From NCBI RefSeq assembly GCF_032191465.1, contig NZ_JAQOUE010000001.1, forward strand, positions 62,001 to 126,000: 64,000 nt of DNA. The letters are read 5' to 3'. Positions 7,842 to 17,372 of the stretch are shown here, piece by piece. Origin of the DNA: Candidatus Nitronereus thalassa. GTDB lineage: Bacteria; Nitrospirota; Nitrospiria; Nitrospirales; UBA8639. A program made the position numbers and the translations under genes. Under the pieces are notes generated by a model. It had not been told where the DNA came from. It saw only the letters and a program-made list of their open reading frames with translations, and ran no database searches. Positions within the stretch are counted from its first letter, which is position 1, and each line of letters begins with the position of its first letter.

Positions 7842-9695
7842 ATGAATATGGTTAAGGACCTAGTTTGCGGCATGATGGTGGACGAAGAAAAAAGTCTTAC
7901 GATGCTTTTTCATGAAGAGGCATTACATTTCTGTTCAGAACTTTGCCGGAATACCTTCTTAGAAGATCCGGAAAGTTTTGTGGGTCGGCTGGGGGCTTCC
8001 ATCTCGGATTTTGGAAAAATCTCTCGACGAATTGCCTATTTTTCGATGGAGGTGGGCATGGAGTCCGACATGCCCATTTATAGTGGAGGTTTAGGGATCC
8101 TGGCTGGTGATACCTTAAAGTCTTGTGCAGACCTTAAAGTTCCGACGGTAGGTGTCAGCTTACTTTATACTCACGGGTATTTCGACCAGAAACTGGATGA
8201 ATGGGGCAATCAGCAGGAATTGCCCATGACATGGGACCCCTCTCGCTTTGCTCGTCTTCTTCCCGTGTCGATTCAAGTGCCTATCGAGGGTCGAATGGTT
8301 GTCGTTCGTGCTTGGCAATATGACATTGTAGGTTCCAGCGGCTTTACAGTTCCCCTCATTCTTCTTGATACCAACGTGAATGGAAATTCAGTGTCTGATA
8401 GGGAGTTAACAGGATGGCTCTACGGTGGGGACGATCGGTATCGGATAGCCCAGGAAATCGTGTTGGGCGTTGGAGGAGTACGCATGCTTCGAGCGTTAGG
8501 ATACACGGAACTCGAACGCTTTCATATGAATGAAGGACACGCAGCCTTTTTGATTTTAACGCTTTTGGAGGAACATGGGAGTCGGGGATCATTGGACTGG
8601 GACTTTTCGGGCATTCGCAATCAATGCATTTTTACCACCCACACACCGGTTCCTGCTGGCCACGACCGCTTTTCCTACGATCTGGTGAAGGAAGTATTAA
8701 GAGAACCCCTGCCTTTGGAACTCATTCAAATGCTTGGGGGAAACGACCAGCTGAACATGACGTCTCTTGCGTTGAACATGAGCGACTATGTCAATGGTGT
8801 TGCCAAGAGGCATGGGGAAGTGTCCCAAGAAATGTTCCCAGGTTACGCCATCGATTCTATTACCAATGGCGTGCATTCAACTACTTGGACCTGTGAGAGC
8901 TTCAAGGCTTTGTATGATCGGTACATCCCTGGGTGGATAAAGGACCCGCTTTCCCTTCGGCATGCGATCAGCCTTCCGAAACAAGAAGTATGGGATGCCC
9001 ATGTGGAAGCTAAGGCGCGGCTTATTGAGGAAATCAACCGTCGAACTCAATTGTCTTTCAATACCGATGTGCTGACCCTGGGCTTCGCACGACGAGCGAC
9101 GCCGTACAAACGAGCCGATCTGATCTTTTTCGATCCTGACCAGTTGGCGGACATTGCAAAGACAGTAGGACCGATTCAACTCATCTTCGGGGGCAAAGCG
9201 CATCCACGAGATGGTGGGGGCAAGGATATGATTCGACGGGTGGTCCAATTTACGCGGCAACTCAAGAACGACGTGTCAATCACCTATCTTGAGAATTACG
9301 ACATCGCGTTAGCCAAACTCCTCACATCCGGGGTTGATCTCTGGCTGAACACCCCTCATCGACCCTTGGAAGCATCGGGAACCTCGGGAATGAAAGCCGT
9401 CCATAACGGGATACCCAATTTCAGTGTGTTAGACGGATGGTGGATTGAAGGCCACATCGAGGGTGTGACGGGTTGGTCCATCGGACCGACAACAGAACCT
9501 CTGGCCCAATCGAAAACAGAGGATCAAGAAGATGCTCAAGAACTGTATCAGAAATTGCGCACCGTAATCGTGCCCATGTTTTACCAGGAGCGGGACCAAT
9601 GGATTGATGTAATGCGCCAATCCATAGCCTTCAACGCGTCCTTTTTTAACACGCATCGAATGGTGCAACAGTATGCAGCCAATGCTTATGTATGA
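7842..9695 (+). CDS. glgP: Alpha-glucan phosphorylase with N-terminal YHS domain
   Basis: This enzyme releases glucose-1-phosphate from glycogen or maltodextrins using pyridoxal phosphate. The catalytic part (from residue about 55) shows RIAYFSMEVGMESDMPIYSG near its start, HMNEGHAAF, and the PLP-lysine region SGTSGMKAVHNG near residue 520. The first 45 residues form a YHS domain (DLVCGMMVDEE, then LHFCSELCRNTFLEDPESF), which is unusual for a phosphorylase and suggests metal sensing or targeting. The ATG at 7,842 is chosen over the TTG at 7,812 because it is the commoner codon; neither has an ideal ribosome site. The length fits the short bacterial/archaeal phosphorylase type. Confidence 0.87.
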   Translation: MNMVKDLVCGMMVDEEKSLTMLFHEEALHFCSELCRNTFLEDPESFVGRLGASISDFGKISRRIAYFSMEVGMESDMPIYSGGLGILAGDTLKSCADLKVPTVGVSLLYTHGYFDQKLDEWGNQQELPMTWDPSRFARLLPVSIQVPIEGRMVVVRAWQYDIVGSSGFTVPLILLDTNVNGNSVSDRELTGWLYGGDDRYRIAQEIVLGVGGVRMLRALGYTELERFHMNEGHAAFLILTLLEEHGSRGSLDWDFSGIRNQCIFTTHTPVPAGHDRFSYDLVKEVLREPLPLELIQMLGGNDQLNMTSLALNMSDYVNGVAKRHGEVSQEMFPGYAIDSITNGVHSTTWTCESFKALYDRYIPGWIKDPLSLRHAISLPKQEVWDAHVEAKARLIEEINRRTQLSFNTDVLTLGFARRATPYKRADLIFFDPDQLADIAKTVGPIQLIFGGKAHPRDGGGKDMIRRVVQFTRQLKNDVSITYLENYDIALAKLLTSGVDLWLNTPHRPLEASGTSGMKAVHNGIPNFSVLDGWWIEGHIEGVTGWSIGPTTEPLAQSKTEDQEDAQELYQKLRTVIVPMFYQERDQWIDVMRQSIAFNASFFNTHRMVQQYAANAYV

Positions 9696-9802
9696 ATAAG
9701 ATATCCCAACCATGCGCATAATAAGCTACCAACTTGCCTTAGCCCTCAAGTTGGTCGTGAATTTACAATGGGAAGGGCCATCATCTATTGAGGAGGTGCA
9801 GG

Positions 9803-10138
9803 ATGAAGAACAGATCAAGCTGGAAAATGTTAGTGGGAGCGGTATTGGTTACCATACTGGTCGGCTGTGCGACCGTTTCTGGTCCCCCCAGCCAGCTGGT
9901 GCAACAAAACGATCATGCAGGGCTGGCCGCTTGGTACGAACAAGAAGCGGGTAATCTCCGTGCACGGGCTGAAGAAATGAGACAAATGGCCAAAAGCTAC
10001 GAGCAGCGAATGAGCAAGCCAAAACAACATTCCGTGTTGGTTCAACACTGCCGCAATTTGTCGGAGAAATATTCCAAGGCGGCTGAAGAGGCTGAAGCTC
10101 TGGCGAAATTGCATACTGAACAGCAAAAGGGGCAATGA
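9803..10138 (+). CDS. Small lipoprotein, paralogue 3 of 3
   Basis: A 111-residue lipoprotein with signal peptide and lipobox LVGC. The mature region has the family core (NDHAGLAAWYEQEAGNLRAR, EEMRQMAKSYEQR) and the conserved QHCRNLSEKY..AAEEAEALAKLH ending. The ATG is preceded by AGGAGGTG four bases away; an earlier in-frame codon at 9,788 precedes that ribosome site and is discounted. The predicted structure is an amphipathic helical hairpin. Three diverged copies in 6 kb suggest local duplication with retention. Function unknown. Confidence 0.77.
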   Translation: MKNRSSWKMLVGAVLVTILVGCATVSGPPSQLVQQNDHAGLAAWYEQEAGNLRARAEEMRQMAKSYEQRMSKPKQHSVLVQHCRNLSEKYSKAAEEAEALAKLHTEQQKGQ

Positions 10139-10310
10139 AGACTTTTTATTGCATTTAAGATCGCTGCCAATCCACTTCGACAGTCAGGTACAACAGAAGT
10201 CTGTTTAGTTTGGGCAAGCTCCTGGGGAACAAGGGGACATAGAGAGAATAAATCTTCTGAAATACAATCGATGACGGAAGCTTCATCAACCTAAACATCG
10301 AGGAACCCCC

Positions 10311-11174
10311 ATGACAAGTTCCGGAGAAAGAGTTGAAAATTGTATGCAGCGGGATCTTGTCACGGTCAAGGATGGGACCAACCTCGTCGTAGTAGCCAAA
10401 ACTATGACTGAGCAGAAAATTGGATGCGTCCTGATTCACAGAGAAGGAGGCTCTTCCCAAAATTTCAAAATGATTGGGCTGCTTTCGGAAGCTGATCTTG
10501 TTCGGAAAGGCCTGGCCCAAGGTCTATCTCTTTCGGACACCATGGTAACCCAGATCATGGCACCCACCCTGCTGACCATTCCTATTCAGTCTACTATGCT
10601 GGAGGCCAGCCATGTCATGGAGCAGTCAAGGGTTCGTCATCTTTGCGTGGCCGATGTGGCCGATGAGGACGAAATCGTTGGACTGATTTCCATTCGTGAT
10701 TTGGTGAAACATTTTGTGCATGCAACGTCAGGGCCCATTCGGGATTTGGATGATGTCTATCGCCCCTTAAGTGTCCTCATGCAGACGGCGATGGAAAAAA
10801 TAGACCGAGAGGAAACCTTATCAATGGCCTCCACATTGATGGCTAACAAACACATCGGCTCGTTGTTGGTGATGCAAGGGGGGAAAGTCGTGGGGATTGT
10901 GACGGAACGTGACCTGGTTCAAAAAGGAATAGCTCTCGATCACGATCCCAACCACGTCACAGTGGGTACGGTAATGAGATCCCCCCTCATTGACATCGAT
11001 ATCAATCGAACGGTGCATGATGCCAGTGATCTCATGGCGGAACAGGGCATTCGTCACTTACCGGTGACCGAAAACCACGCCATTGTAGGAATCCTGTCTG
11101 TCCGGGATCTCATTCGGATGATCTCGGTTCGCGACCGTCCACGGTTCTTGCGTGACAAACGAGAGCACGATTAG
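10311..11174 (+). CDS. Four-CBS-domain protein
   Basis: Two Bateman modules, meaning four CBS motifs, fill the whole 287 residues. The signatures are MIGLLSEADLVRKG, IVGLISIRDLVKHF, VVGIVTERDLVQKG and IVGILSVRDLIRMI at the ends of the successive repeats. No catalytic or membrane domain is present, so it is a stand-alone adenine-nucleotide sensor. It stands between lipoprotein and nhaA genes in a stress-related block. A target protein cannot be named. Confidence 0.85.
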   Translation: MTSSGERVENCMQRDLVTVKDGTNLVVVAKTMTEQKIGCVLIHREGGSSQNFKMIGLLSEADLVRKGLAQGLSLSDTMVTQIMAPTLLTIPIQSTMLEASHVMEQSRVRHLCVADVADEDEIVGLISIRDLVKHFVHATSGPIRDLDDVYRPLSVLMQTAMEKIDREETLSMASTLMANKHIGSLLVMQGGKVVGIVTERDLVQKGIALDHDPNHVTVGTVMRSPLIDIDINRTVHDASDLMAEQGIRHLPVTENHAIVGILSVRDLIRMISVRDRPRFLRDKREHD

Positions 11175-11270
11175 GGATGAATCAGGAGAGCCCCAATCAA
11201 GACACCAAATCCCTGTCGTCCAAATTATGTGAAACCAGGCCTCTCTGTTACGGGACTCTAAGGATTAGGA

Positions 11271-12446
11271 ATGCCAAATAAAGGTCATCTGTTGCACCCT
11301 GAGCAGGCTGCTGGTCTCCTTATGATTGGGGCTATGGCGTTAGCACTGGCAGCAGCCAATTCGCCTCTTCAACCAATGTATCAAGCAATCCATCATACCC
11401 CAGTTCACGTTCGATTTGGCGCTTTAATTATTGATAAACCGCTGGCTGTATGGATCAACGAAGGGCTCATGGTCATTTTTTTTCTTTTGGTTGGACTCGA
11501 AATCAAACGTGAACTGCTCGAAGGACAACTCAGGGCTCCGGCTCTCTTTGCCCTTCCAGGCTTAGCCGCTCTGGGTGGTATGGCACTCCCTGCCGCCATT
11601 TACTCAACCATAAATTGGACTGATCCAAAGTTACTTCATGGATGGGCAATTCCTACTGCCACCGATATCGTGCTCGCCCTCGGTATCTTGTCTTTTTTCA
11701 ATGCCCGAATACCTCATAGTCTCAAGGTCTTCCTCATGGCCGTTGCGGTCTTTGATGATATTGGCGCCGTCTTCATCATTGGACTTTTCTATGGTCAAGA
11801 ACTGGCTTTTTTTCCTTTAACCATGGTGGCAATTGGAGGAGCAGTATTAGCGGGCCTCAACATCTTTCACATTGTTAGACCCGCCGCTTATGTATTCGTG
11901 GCATTATTTCTCTGGGTCTCGACTTTGAAAGCAGGAATTGAACCCGCTTTGGTTGGCGTGCTTATCGGACTTGCTGTCCCCTTACACGTCCCAGATCGAG
12001 CGAACTATTCTCCACTTGGTGAAACGGAAAGACAGTTACGACCTTGGGGGCTTTTTTGTGTCGTTCCCTTATTTGCCTTCTTCAACGCTGGCGTCTCTTT
12101 TTCTGGTGTCCAGCTTGAGACTCTCTTCAACAAGGCATCGGTTGGGATCATGGCAGGGTTGTTTCTTGGCAAACAACTCGGAATATTTGGGACGGCATGG
12201 ATAGCGGTGAAACTGAGGCTTGCGCAACTACCTGATGACATCAAGTGGTCGCAACTCTATGGAGTAGCGTTGTTGGGGGGAATAGGCTTCACCATGAGCC
12301 TGTTTGTTTCTTCGCTGGCCTTCACCGATTCTGGCCTGATTCAATCTTCGAGATTCGCTATCCTGATAGGTTCGTCCTTATCAGCCGTAACCGGAATGGT
12401 GATCCTTTACCATTCGACCATGAAAGAAAATTATGAAAAAGGTTGA
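11271..12446 (+). CDS. nhaA: Na+/H+ antiporter NhaA
   Basis: An inner-membrane electrogenic antiporter of normal length (391 residues, compared with 388 in E. coli) with about twelve transmembrane helices. The functional acidic residues are present: TATDIVLALG (Asp132) and the Asp162-Asp163 pair in AVAVFDDIGAVF, which bind Na+ or Li+ in the characterised protein. It exports Na+ at alkaline pH in exchange for protons. Its neighbours are a CBS sensor and a trehalose synthase, consistent with a salt and osmotic stress block. Confidence 0.93.
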   Translation: MPNKGHLLHPEQAAGLLMIGAMALALAAANSPLQPMYQAIHHTPVHVRFGALIIDKPLAVWINEGLMVIFFLLVGLEIKRELLEGQLRAPALFALPGLAALGGMALPAAIYSTINWTDPKLLHGWAIPTATDIVLALGILSFFNARIPHSLKVFLMAVAVFDDIGAVFIIGLFYGQELAFFPLTMVAIGGAVLAGLNIFHIVRPAAYVFVALFLWVSTLKAGIEPALVGVLIGLAVPLHVPDRANYSPLGETERQLRPWGLFCVVPLFAFFNAGVSFSGVQLETLFNKASVGIMAGLFLGKQLGIFGTAWIAVKLRLAQLPDDIKWSQLYGVALLGGIGFTMSLFVSSLAFTDSGLIQSSRFAILIGSSLSAVTGMVILYHSTMKENYEKG

Positions 12447-12484
12447 TTCTTAACCAAATAAATCGATTAGAAAGGTAGTTCATC

Positions 12485-13735
12485 ATGCTCTCGAAAGTAT
12501 CTATCGGAAAACATTGCTGTGCCGCCTCCACCAATCTTGAAAACTACCGGCCCCTTGTCGGAGACGAAATTATTGATGAAATTCAAACCCTAGCCAATCA
12601 GCTTAAGGGAGTCCGGATTTGTCATTTGAATTCCACAGCCAATGGGGGAGGAGTGGCAGAACTCCTTTCTCGCTATCTCCCGCTAGTTCAGGCTCTCGGC
12701 GTCTCAGCCGAATGGCGTCTCATTCACGGGCAACCTGAATTTTTCACGGTGACGAAGGCTTTTCATAATGGGTTGCAGGGGGGCCATTATGATTTGCGAG
12801 ACCCGGAGCACGATTTGTATTTAGATGCCAATGAACAAAGCGCTAAGCTTATGTCCACGGAATATGATGTCTTTATTGTCCATGATCCACAACCCGTGGC
12901 CATTCGACATTTTAGTGGACCGCGAAATGCAAAATGGATTTGGCGCTGTCACATTGATAGCTCTGCTCCCGACCCTAGTGTCAGTGCTTTTTTGACCCCA
13001 TTCATTCAAGAATACGATGCGTTCATCTTTACAATGCCAGGATTTTTGCTGCCGAGTCTTCCAAAAAACAAAGCCCATTTTATCGCTCCAGCCATTGAGC
13101 CTATGGCCACGAAAAATATGGACCTTCCATTGGATGTCTGCAAACGGGCCGTTGCAGACTCCGGCATGGCTCTCACTCGTCCCATTTTGCTCCAAGTTTC
13201 CAGGTTTGACCCCTGGAAAGATCCCCTTGGAGTCATTCAAGCCTACCGATTGGTCAAAGAAGAAATTCCAGGAGTTCAACTCGCCTTAATTGGGGCTATG
13301 GCCGGAGATGACCCAGAAGGCTGGGCGCTTCTAGAAAAAGTTGAAGAGGAAGCTGCCAATGATTCGGACATTTTCATTTTCACGAATTTAGGAGGGGTCG
13401 GAAGCATGGAAGTGAACGTGTTCCAGCGAGCCTGCGATGTGGTCATTCAAAAATCCTTACGTGAAGGCTTCGGCCTCGTGGTCTCAGAAGCACTATGGAA
13501 GGAAAAACCCATAATCGCAGGAAAAACTGGTGGTATTCCCATGCAGGTTCCCAAAGGTTTTGAACATAACTTGGTGGATACCATTGAGGGTTGTGCTGAA
13601 AGAATCCTTCATCTTCTGAAGCACTCTGGAGAACGAGGCGATTATGGACGTGCAGGTCGAGAACATGTGCGGCGGAACTTTTTGTTACCTCGTTTGGTGC
13701 GAGATGAATTACAGCTCATTAATTCCTTGATTTGA
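12485..13735 (+). CDS. treT: TreT-type trehalose synthase, GT4 glycosyltransferase
   Basis: A GT-B glycosyltransferase closely resembling trehalose glycosyltransferring synthase/trehalose phosphorylase proteins. The N-terminal part has the glycine-rich acceptor loop (LNSTANGGGVAELL), then FIVHDPQP and WRCHIDSS. The donor domain has LLQVSRFDPWKDPLGVI and the sugar-nucleotide motif SLREGFGLVVSEALW. TreT makes trehalose from an NDP-glucose and glucose. Downstream of nhaA and near a glucan phosphorylase, it probably serves compatible-solute synthesis. Other disaccharide synthases share this fold, so the product is likely rather than certain. Confidence 0.8.
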   Translation: MLSKVSIGKHCCAASTNLENYRPLVGDEIIDEIQTLANQLKGVRICHLNSTANGGGVAELLSRYLPLVQALGVSAEWRLIHGQPEFFTVTKAFHNGLQGGHYDLRDPEHDLYLDANEQSAKLMSTEYDVFIVHDPQPVAIRHFSGPRNAKWIWRCHIDSSAPDPSVSAFLTPFIQEYDAFIFTMPGFLLPSLPKNKAHFIAPAIEPMATKNMDLPLDVCKRAVADSGMALTRPILLQVSRFDPWKDPLGVIQAYRLVKEEIPGVQLALIGAMAGDDPEGWALLEKVEEEAANDSDIFIFTNLGGVGSMEVNVFQRACDVVIQKSLREGFGLVVSEALWKEKPIIAGKTGGIPMQVPKGFEHNLVDTIEGCAERILHLLKHSGERGDYGRAGREHVRRNFLLPRLVRDELQLINSLI

Positions 13736-13864
13736 AAACTTCTAAAGATTCAGAATGTAAATATTCCAACACTAAATCAATAATGGTTAGAAAAAAAATA
13801 GGTTACTCCTAAATTTTAAAAAACCAAAAGCATTAAAGGGGACTCTCCTCTCTGGTTGACTGCC

Positions 13865-16354
13865 ATGAATCTGAATGAAGAAGGAAACCGACACAATTCA
13901 TTGATCCCTTTGAATCATGCTGATGAAGGAGCTACCAAAGATCCAGTGTGTGGGATGACGGTAGATCCACGAACTTCCAAGTTGACTCAAGCCTGGAGTG
14001 GCACGGTTTTTTATTTCTGCAGCTCGCACTGTCTGGAAAATTTTCGAAGCAATCCTAACTCTTTTTTAGCTAGAGAAAATAAATCCCCGCATCCCACCTC
14101 GCCGAACCACACCCGTAATTTATTCACATGCCCCATGTGTCCTGAGGTACAGCAAGACAAGCCCGGGCCTTGCCCTTCCTGTGGCATGGCTTTAGAGCCT
14201 GCTCCTGCAACACTACAAACTTCCCACACAAAATATATGTGTCCCATGCATCCAGAGATAGTTCAGGATACCCCTGGATCCTGTCCTATTTGTGGGATGG
14301 CCTTAGAGCCTCAAACGGCTGCGATTGAAGAAGAAGTCAATCCAGAGCTGGTCGATATGCAAAAGCGCTTTTGGGTAGGCCTCGTTTTGGCAACCCCCGT
14401 TTTATTTTTTGCAATGTCCGAAATGATTCCGGGACTCAAATTAGAGAGCTTTATAAACGGAAAATTGCTTGGCTGGATTCAACTCGTATTTTCTACTCCT
14501 GTGGTGTTGTGGGCAGGGTGGCCTTTCTTCCAACGAGGGTGGGCTTCCATGGTCAATCGAAGCCTCAACATGTTTACCCTTATCGCAATCGGAACTGGCA
14601 CTGCCTATGTGTATAGCGTGGTGGCAACCCTTTTGCCGGAGCTCTTTCCTGCATCATTTCGCGGCCCAAGTGGAGAAGTCGCGGTGTACTTCGAAGCGGC
14701 CGCCATCATAATTGTATTGGTCTTATTAGGCCAAGTTATGGAACTGAAAGCTCGGAGCCAGACTAGTAGCGCAATCAAAGCTCTCCTGGGCCTCGCACCA
14801 AAAACGGCACGTATAGTTTTTGAAGATGGGCGGGAAGAAGATATTCCAATCGATCAAGTACAGCTTGGAAATCATTTGAGAATCCGGCCTGGTGAAAAAA
14901 TTCCAGTCGATGGCGTGGTTTTGGAAGGACAAAGCTCAGTGGATGAATCAATGATTACTGGAGAACCAATCCCTGTAGAAAAAATAAAAGGAAACAAAGT
15001 GACGGGCGGAACCGTAAATGGGACAGGTTCATTAGTCATGATGGCAGAACGAGTCGGCAGTGAAACGATGCTTGCTCAAATTGTACGAATGGTCAGCGAA
15101 GCTCAAAGAAGCCGAGCTCCCATCCAACGATTGGCAGATGTGGTCTCCAGTTATTTCGTTCCCGTGGTCCTATTAATAGCAATCCTTACCTTCATCATAT
15201 GGGCTGTGTTTGGCCCAGAGCCTCGGATGACCTTTGCCCTCGTAAACGCGGTCGCTGTATTAATCATCGCGTGCCCTTGTGCATTGGGATTAGCCACGCC
15301 AATGTCCATTATGGTGGGAACGGGACGGGGTGCAACCGCAGGTGTCTTGATAAAGAACGCGGAAGCCTTGGAAATAATGGAAAAGGTTACCACTTTAGTT
15401 GTAGATAAAACAGGAACGCTGACAGAGGGAAAACCTCGCGTGACATCTCTTCTTCCCCTTAATGGATGGGATGAGAAATACCTTCTTCAACTAGGAGCCA
15501 GTTTGGAGCGAAACAGCGAGCATCCCCTAGCAGCAGCCATCCTAGCTGGTGCAAAAGAAAAGAAACTTGAATTATCCGAGGTAAGGAACTTCCGCTCTGT
15601 TACTGGAAAAGGTGTTATGGGAAAAGTGAAGAATAAGGACGTGGCTCTTGGGACTAGGCTATTCCTCGAAGGAGAAATTGGCATAGCATCAGACAAACTC
15701 AAAAAAATTAATGCCCAAGTTGATGGTCTCCGCGAGGAAGGTCAAACGGTGATGTTTGTCGCTGCTAATGATGAATTGGCAGGCTTAATTGGAGTCTCTG
15801 ACCCTATAAAAGCTTCTACCCCAGAAGCTGTTCAAATGCTACATGACAACAAGGTTCGTGTGGTCATGCTGACTGGTGATAATAAAAAAACTGCACAAGT
15901 TGTGGCACGCAAACTGGGTATCGATGAAGTTATTGCTGAAGTTCTTCCAGAAAACAAAGGGCAAGAAGTCAAAAAACTGCAAAACCAAGGTCAGGTAGTA
16001 GCAATGGCGGGCGACGGAATTAATGATGCACCTGCCTTGGCCCAGGCCAACGTAGGAATAGCCATGGGCACAGGAACAGATGTAGCCATGGAAAGCGCGG
16101 GGGTTACATTAATCAAAGGAGACCTGAGAGGAATTGCACGCGCACGACGTTTAAGCCAGGCCACCATGCGGAATATCCGTCAAAACATGTTCTTCGCCTT
16201 CATATACAATAGCCTTGGAGTTCCGGTAGCTGCTGGAATCTTGTACCCAGTATTTGGAATCCTCCTTAGTCCCATCATCGCAGCAGCAGCGATGACGTTC
16301 AGTTCGGTCTCAGTAATAACCAACGCACTAAGATTGCGAACCGCTAAACTCTAA
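13865..16354 (+). CDS. copA: CopA-type heavy-metal P1B-ATPase with YHS and heavy-metal-binding N-domains
   Basis: The N-terminus carries a YHS domain ([12 protein letters not shown], then [16 protein letters not shown]) and two short heavy-metal-binding modules (FTCPMCPEV...[10 protein letters not shown] and YMCPMHPEI...[10 protein letters not shown]). The P-type core follows: actuator loop [11 protein letters not shown], the transmembrane metal-binding CPC in [13 protein letters not shown], phosphorylation site DKTGTLTEG, the His-Pro element [10 protein letters not shown] and the hinge [13 protein letters not shown] marks class 1B-1 pumps, which usually export Cu+ or Ag+. The ATG is used in place of the TTG nine bases upstream. 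An inverted-repeat-bounded mer cassette begins 20 bp after its stop. Confidence 0.92.
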   Translation: MNLNEEGNRHNSLIPLNHADEGATKDPVCGMTVDPRTSKLTQAWSGTVFYFCSSHCLENFRSNPNSFLARENKSPHPTSPNHTRNLFTCPMCPEVQQDKPGPCPSCGMALEPAPATLQTSHTKYMCPMHPEIVQDTPGSCPICGMALEPQTAAIEEEVNPELVDMQKRFWVGLVLATPVLFFAMSEMIPGLKLESFINGKLLGWIQLVFSTPVVLWAGWPFFQRGWASMVNRSLNMFTLIAIGTGTAYVYSVVATLLPELFPASFRGPSGEVAVYFEAAAIIIVLVLLGQVMELKARSQTSSAIKALLGLAPKTARIVFEDGREEDIPIDQVQLGNHLRIRPGEKIPVDGVVLEGQSSVDESMITGEPIPVEKIKGNKVTGGTVNGTGSLVMMAERVGSETMLAQIVRMVSEAQRSRAPIQRLADVVSSYFVPVVLLIAILTFIIWAVFGPEPRMTFALVNAVAVLIIACPCALGLATPMSIMVGTGRGATAGVLIKNAEALEIMEKVTTLVVDKTGTLTEGKPRVTSLLPLNGWDEKYLLQLGASLERNSEHPLAAAILAGAKEKKLELSEVRNFRSVTGKGVMGKVKNKDVALGTRLFLEGEIGIASDKLKKINAQVDGLREEGQTVMFVAANDELAGLIGVSDPIKASTPEAVQMLHDNKVRVVMLTGDNKKTAQVVARKLGIDEVIAEVLPENKGQEVKKLQNQGQVVAMAGDGINDAPALAQANVGIAMGTGTDVAMESAGVTLIKGDLRGIARARRLSQATMRNIRQNMFFAFIYNSLGVPVAAGILYPVFGILLSPIIAAAAMTFSSVSVITNALRLRTAKL

Positions 16355-16373
16355 TGCATCCATTCGGGGATGT

Positions 16374-16412
16374 TTGGGTACTACGCGTATTCCTGCGAAA
16401 TTGTGCGCTAAG
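16374..16412 (+). repeat. Left terminal inverted repeat of the mer cassette (short end)
   Basis: It reads TTGGGTACTACGCGTATTCC followed by TGCGAAATTGTGCGCTAAG and is complementary to 18,363-18,401 with three internal mismatches. Homology stops after about 38 bp, unlike the right end, where a related sequence continues for about 175 bp. Confidence 0.75.
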
Positions 16413-16803
16413 AAGTGGGGCTACCTTTTGGGTTGGAGCGTAGTTCGCTTTTGTTCCCTTTTACGATGATGGTTCCCCGCATAATCGGATGGAGACGGCA
16501 GAAATACGGATACGTACCGGGTTTGATATGAGAAAGGGTAAAACTTTCTCCTGGGGCTACCGCACCGGAGTCAAACATACACCCTTTTTGGTTCAGACAA
16601 TCATCGTGCGTAATGGTGTGGACGGTGGCCGTTTTGTTATCCCACTGAACTGGTGATCCAGAAGGAACGTTTGCCAACACAGGAGAATAATACGGGGCAG
16701 GTTGTTCCATGGTAATGTGATAGGATCTCGGACCTTCTGCTAACACAGTCGTCCTGAAAAGGATAATCCCGCACAAAGCCACGATCGTTGAAGTCCATCG
16801 CAT
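16408..16803 (-). CDS. Exported type-1 copper protein (cupredoxin)
   Basis: A signal peptide (residues 1-22) precedes a small beta-barrel copper domain. Type-1 copper ligands are recognisable: His in TVHTITHDD, then the Cys-His-Met cluster in YFCRLHPIMRG near the C-terminus. Such periplasmic proteins transfer single electrons or bind copper. The ribosome site GAGGAGGG is close to the start. It is the last gene of the mer-like operon and ends inside the cassette's terminal repeat. A blue-copper protein is not a usual mer component, so it may widen the cassette's metal range. Confidence 0.82.
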   Translation of the reverse strand: MRWTSTIVALCGIILFRTTVLAEGPRSYHITMEQPAPYYSPVLANVPSGSPVQWDNKTATVHTITHDDCLNQKGCMFDSGAVAPGESFTLSHIKPGTYPYFCRLHPIMRGTIIVKGNKSELRSNPKGSPTS

Positions 16804-16850
16804 GCCTTCCCTCCTCAGAAGAAGGCCTCGGATTTCTCACTTTCCTATTC

Positions 16851-17066
16851 TCAGGTTGGTGACTGCTGAATGGGTGGGCACGGGACATCCCCATACGAAC
16901 AGAACACACAACAATCACCGGCCTTCGGTCGAAGGATCGTTTGGCAACTTTGGCAGTCATAGACCACCCGGCAGGAATCAGTGGGCATCGTTTCCGTATT
17001 TTTAAATCCGCACTCCGGGCACGTAATAGTTGACTCAAGGTTAAAGTCGGACGTCTTCGTCGTCAT
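16851..17066 (-). CDS. GDCCVxC-domain small metal protein
   Basis: A 71-residue cytoplasmic protein with eight cysteines: an N-terminal CPECGF knuckle, a central CQSC, and the signature GDCCVFCSYGDVPCPPIQ. This matches the family named for its GDCCVxC motif, some members of which carry selenocysteine; here both motif positions are ordinary Cys codons. The family often travels with mercury-resistance genes. Its start overlaps the merP 3' end by 26 bp, showing co-translation. Binding of Hg(II) or another soft metal is likely but inferred. Confidence 0.82.
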   Translation of the reverse strand: MTTKTSDFNLESTITCPECGFKNTETMPTDSCRVVYDCQSCQTILRPKAGDCCVFCSYGDVPCPPIQQSPT

Positions 17067-17361
17067 CAGACTGATCCTCCCTATTTAAGGTCGAGGGAAA
17101 TCCTGCATTGGTAGTGGCTGTAATTAAGGTTTCCACATCTACGCTTTCGTCGTCGAAGCTCACCACAGCCTTCTCTGTTTCCAGAGACACATGGGCTTCA
17201 TGAACCCCCCCGACAGCCTTTAATGCCCTTCTCACCGTCAATGGACATAACGTACAAGTCATGTTTTCCACGGGAAGAGTGATGGTTTTGTCTTCTGCCA
17301 ATGCGGTCCCGCTTGACGTTAACAAAACACATATTGTGAGAATGACAAAAAATCTTTTCAT
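17041..17361 (-). CDS. merP: MerP-like periplasmic mercury-binding protein
   Basis: An exported HMA-fold protein: signal peptide MKRFFVILTICVLLTSSGTA, then the metal-binding loop ENMTCTLCPLTVRRAL, where the two cysteines of MTCxxC bind the metal. The 106 residues fit MerP with a short acidic tail (DQSDDDEDVRL). The start at the Met after AAGGA is preferred to an in-frame extension that would bury the signal peptide. Periplasmic MerP hands Hg(II) to MerT, encoded 11 bp upstream. The tail is unusually acidic for MerP. Confidence 0.85.
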   Translation of the reverse strand: MKRFFVILTICVLLTSSGTALAEDKTITLPVENMTCTLCPLTVRRALKAVGGVHEAHVSLETEKAVVSFDDESVDVETLITATTNAGFPSTLNREDQSDDDEDVRL

Positions 17362-17372
17362 GAAAACGTTCC

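Noticed and set aside
10155-10520. 121-codon minus-strand frame before the four-CBS gene
   Set aside because: Half of it is antisense to the CBS gene and it shows no family features.
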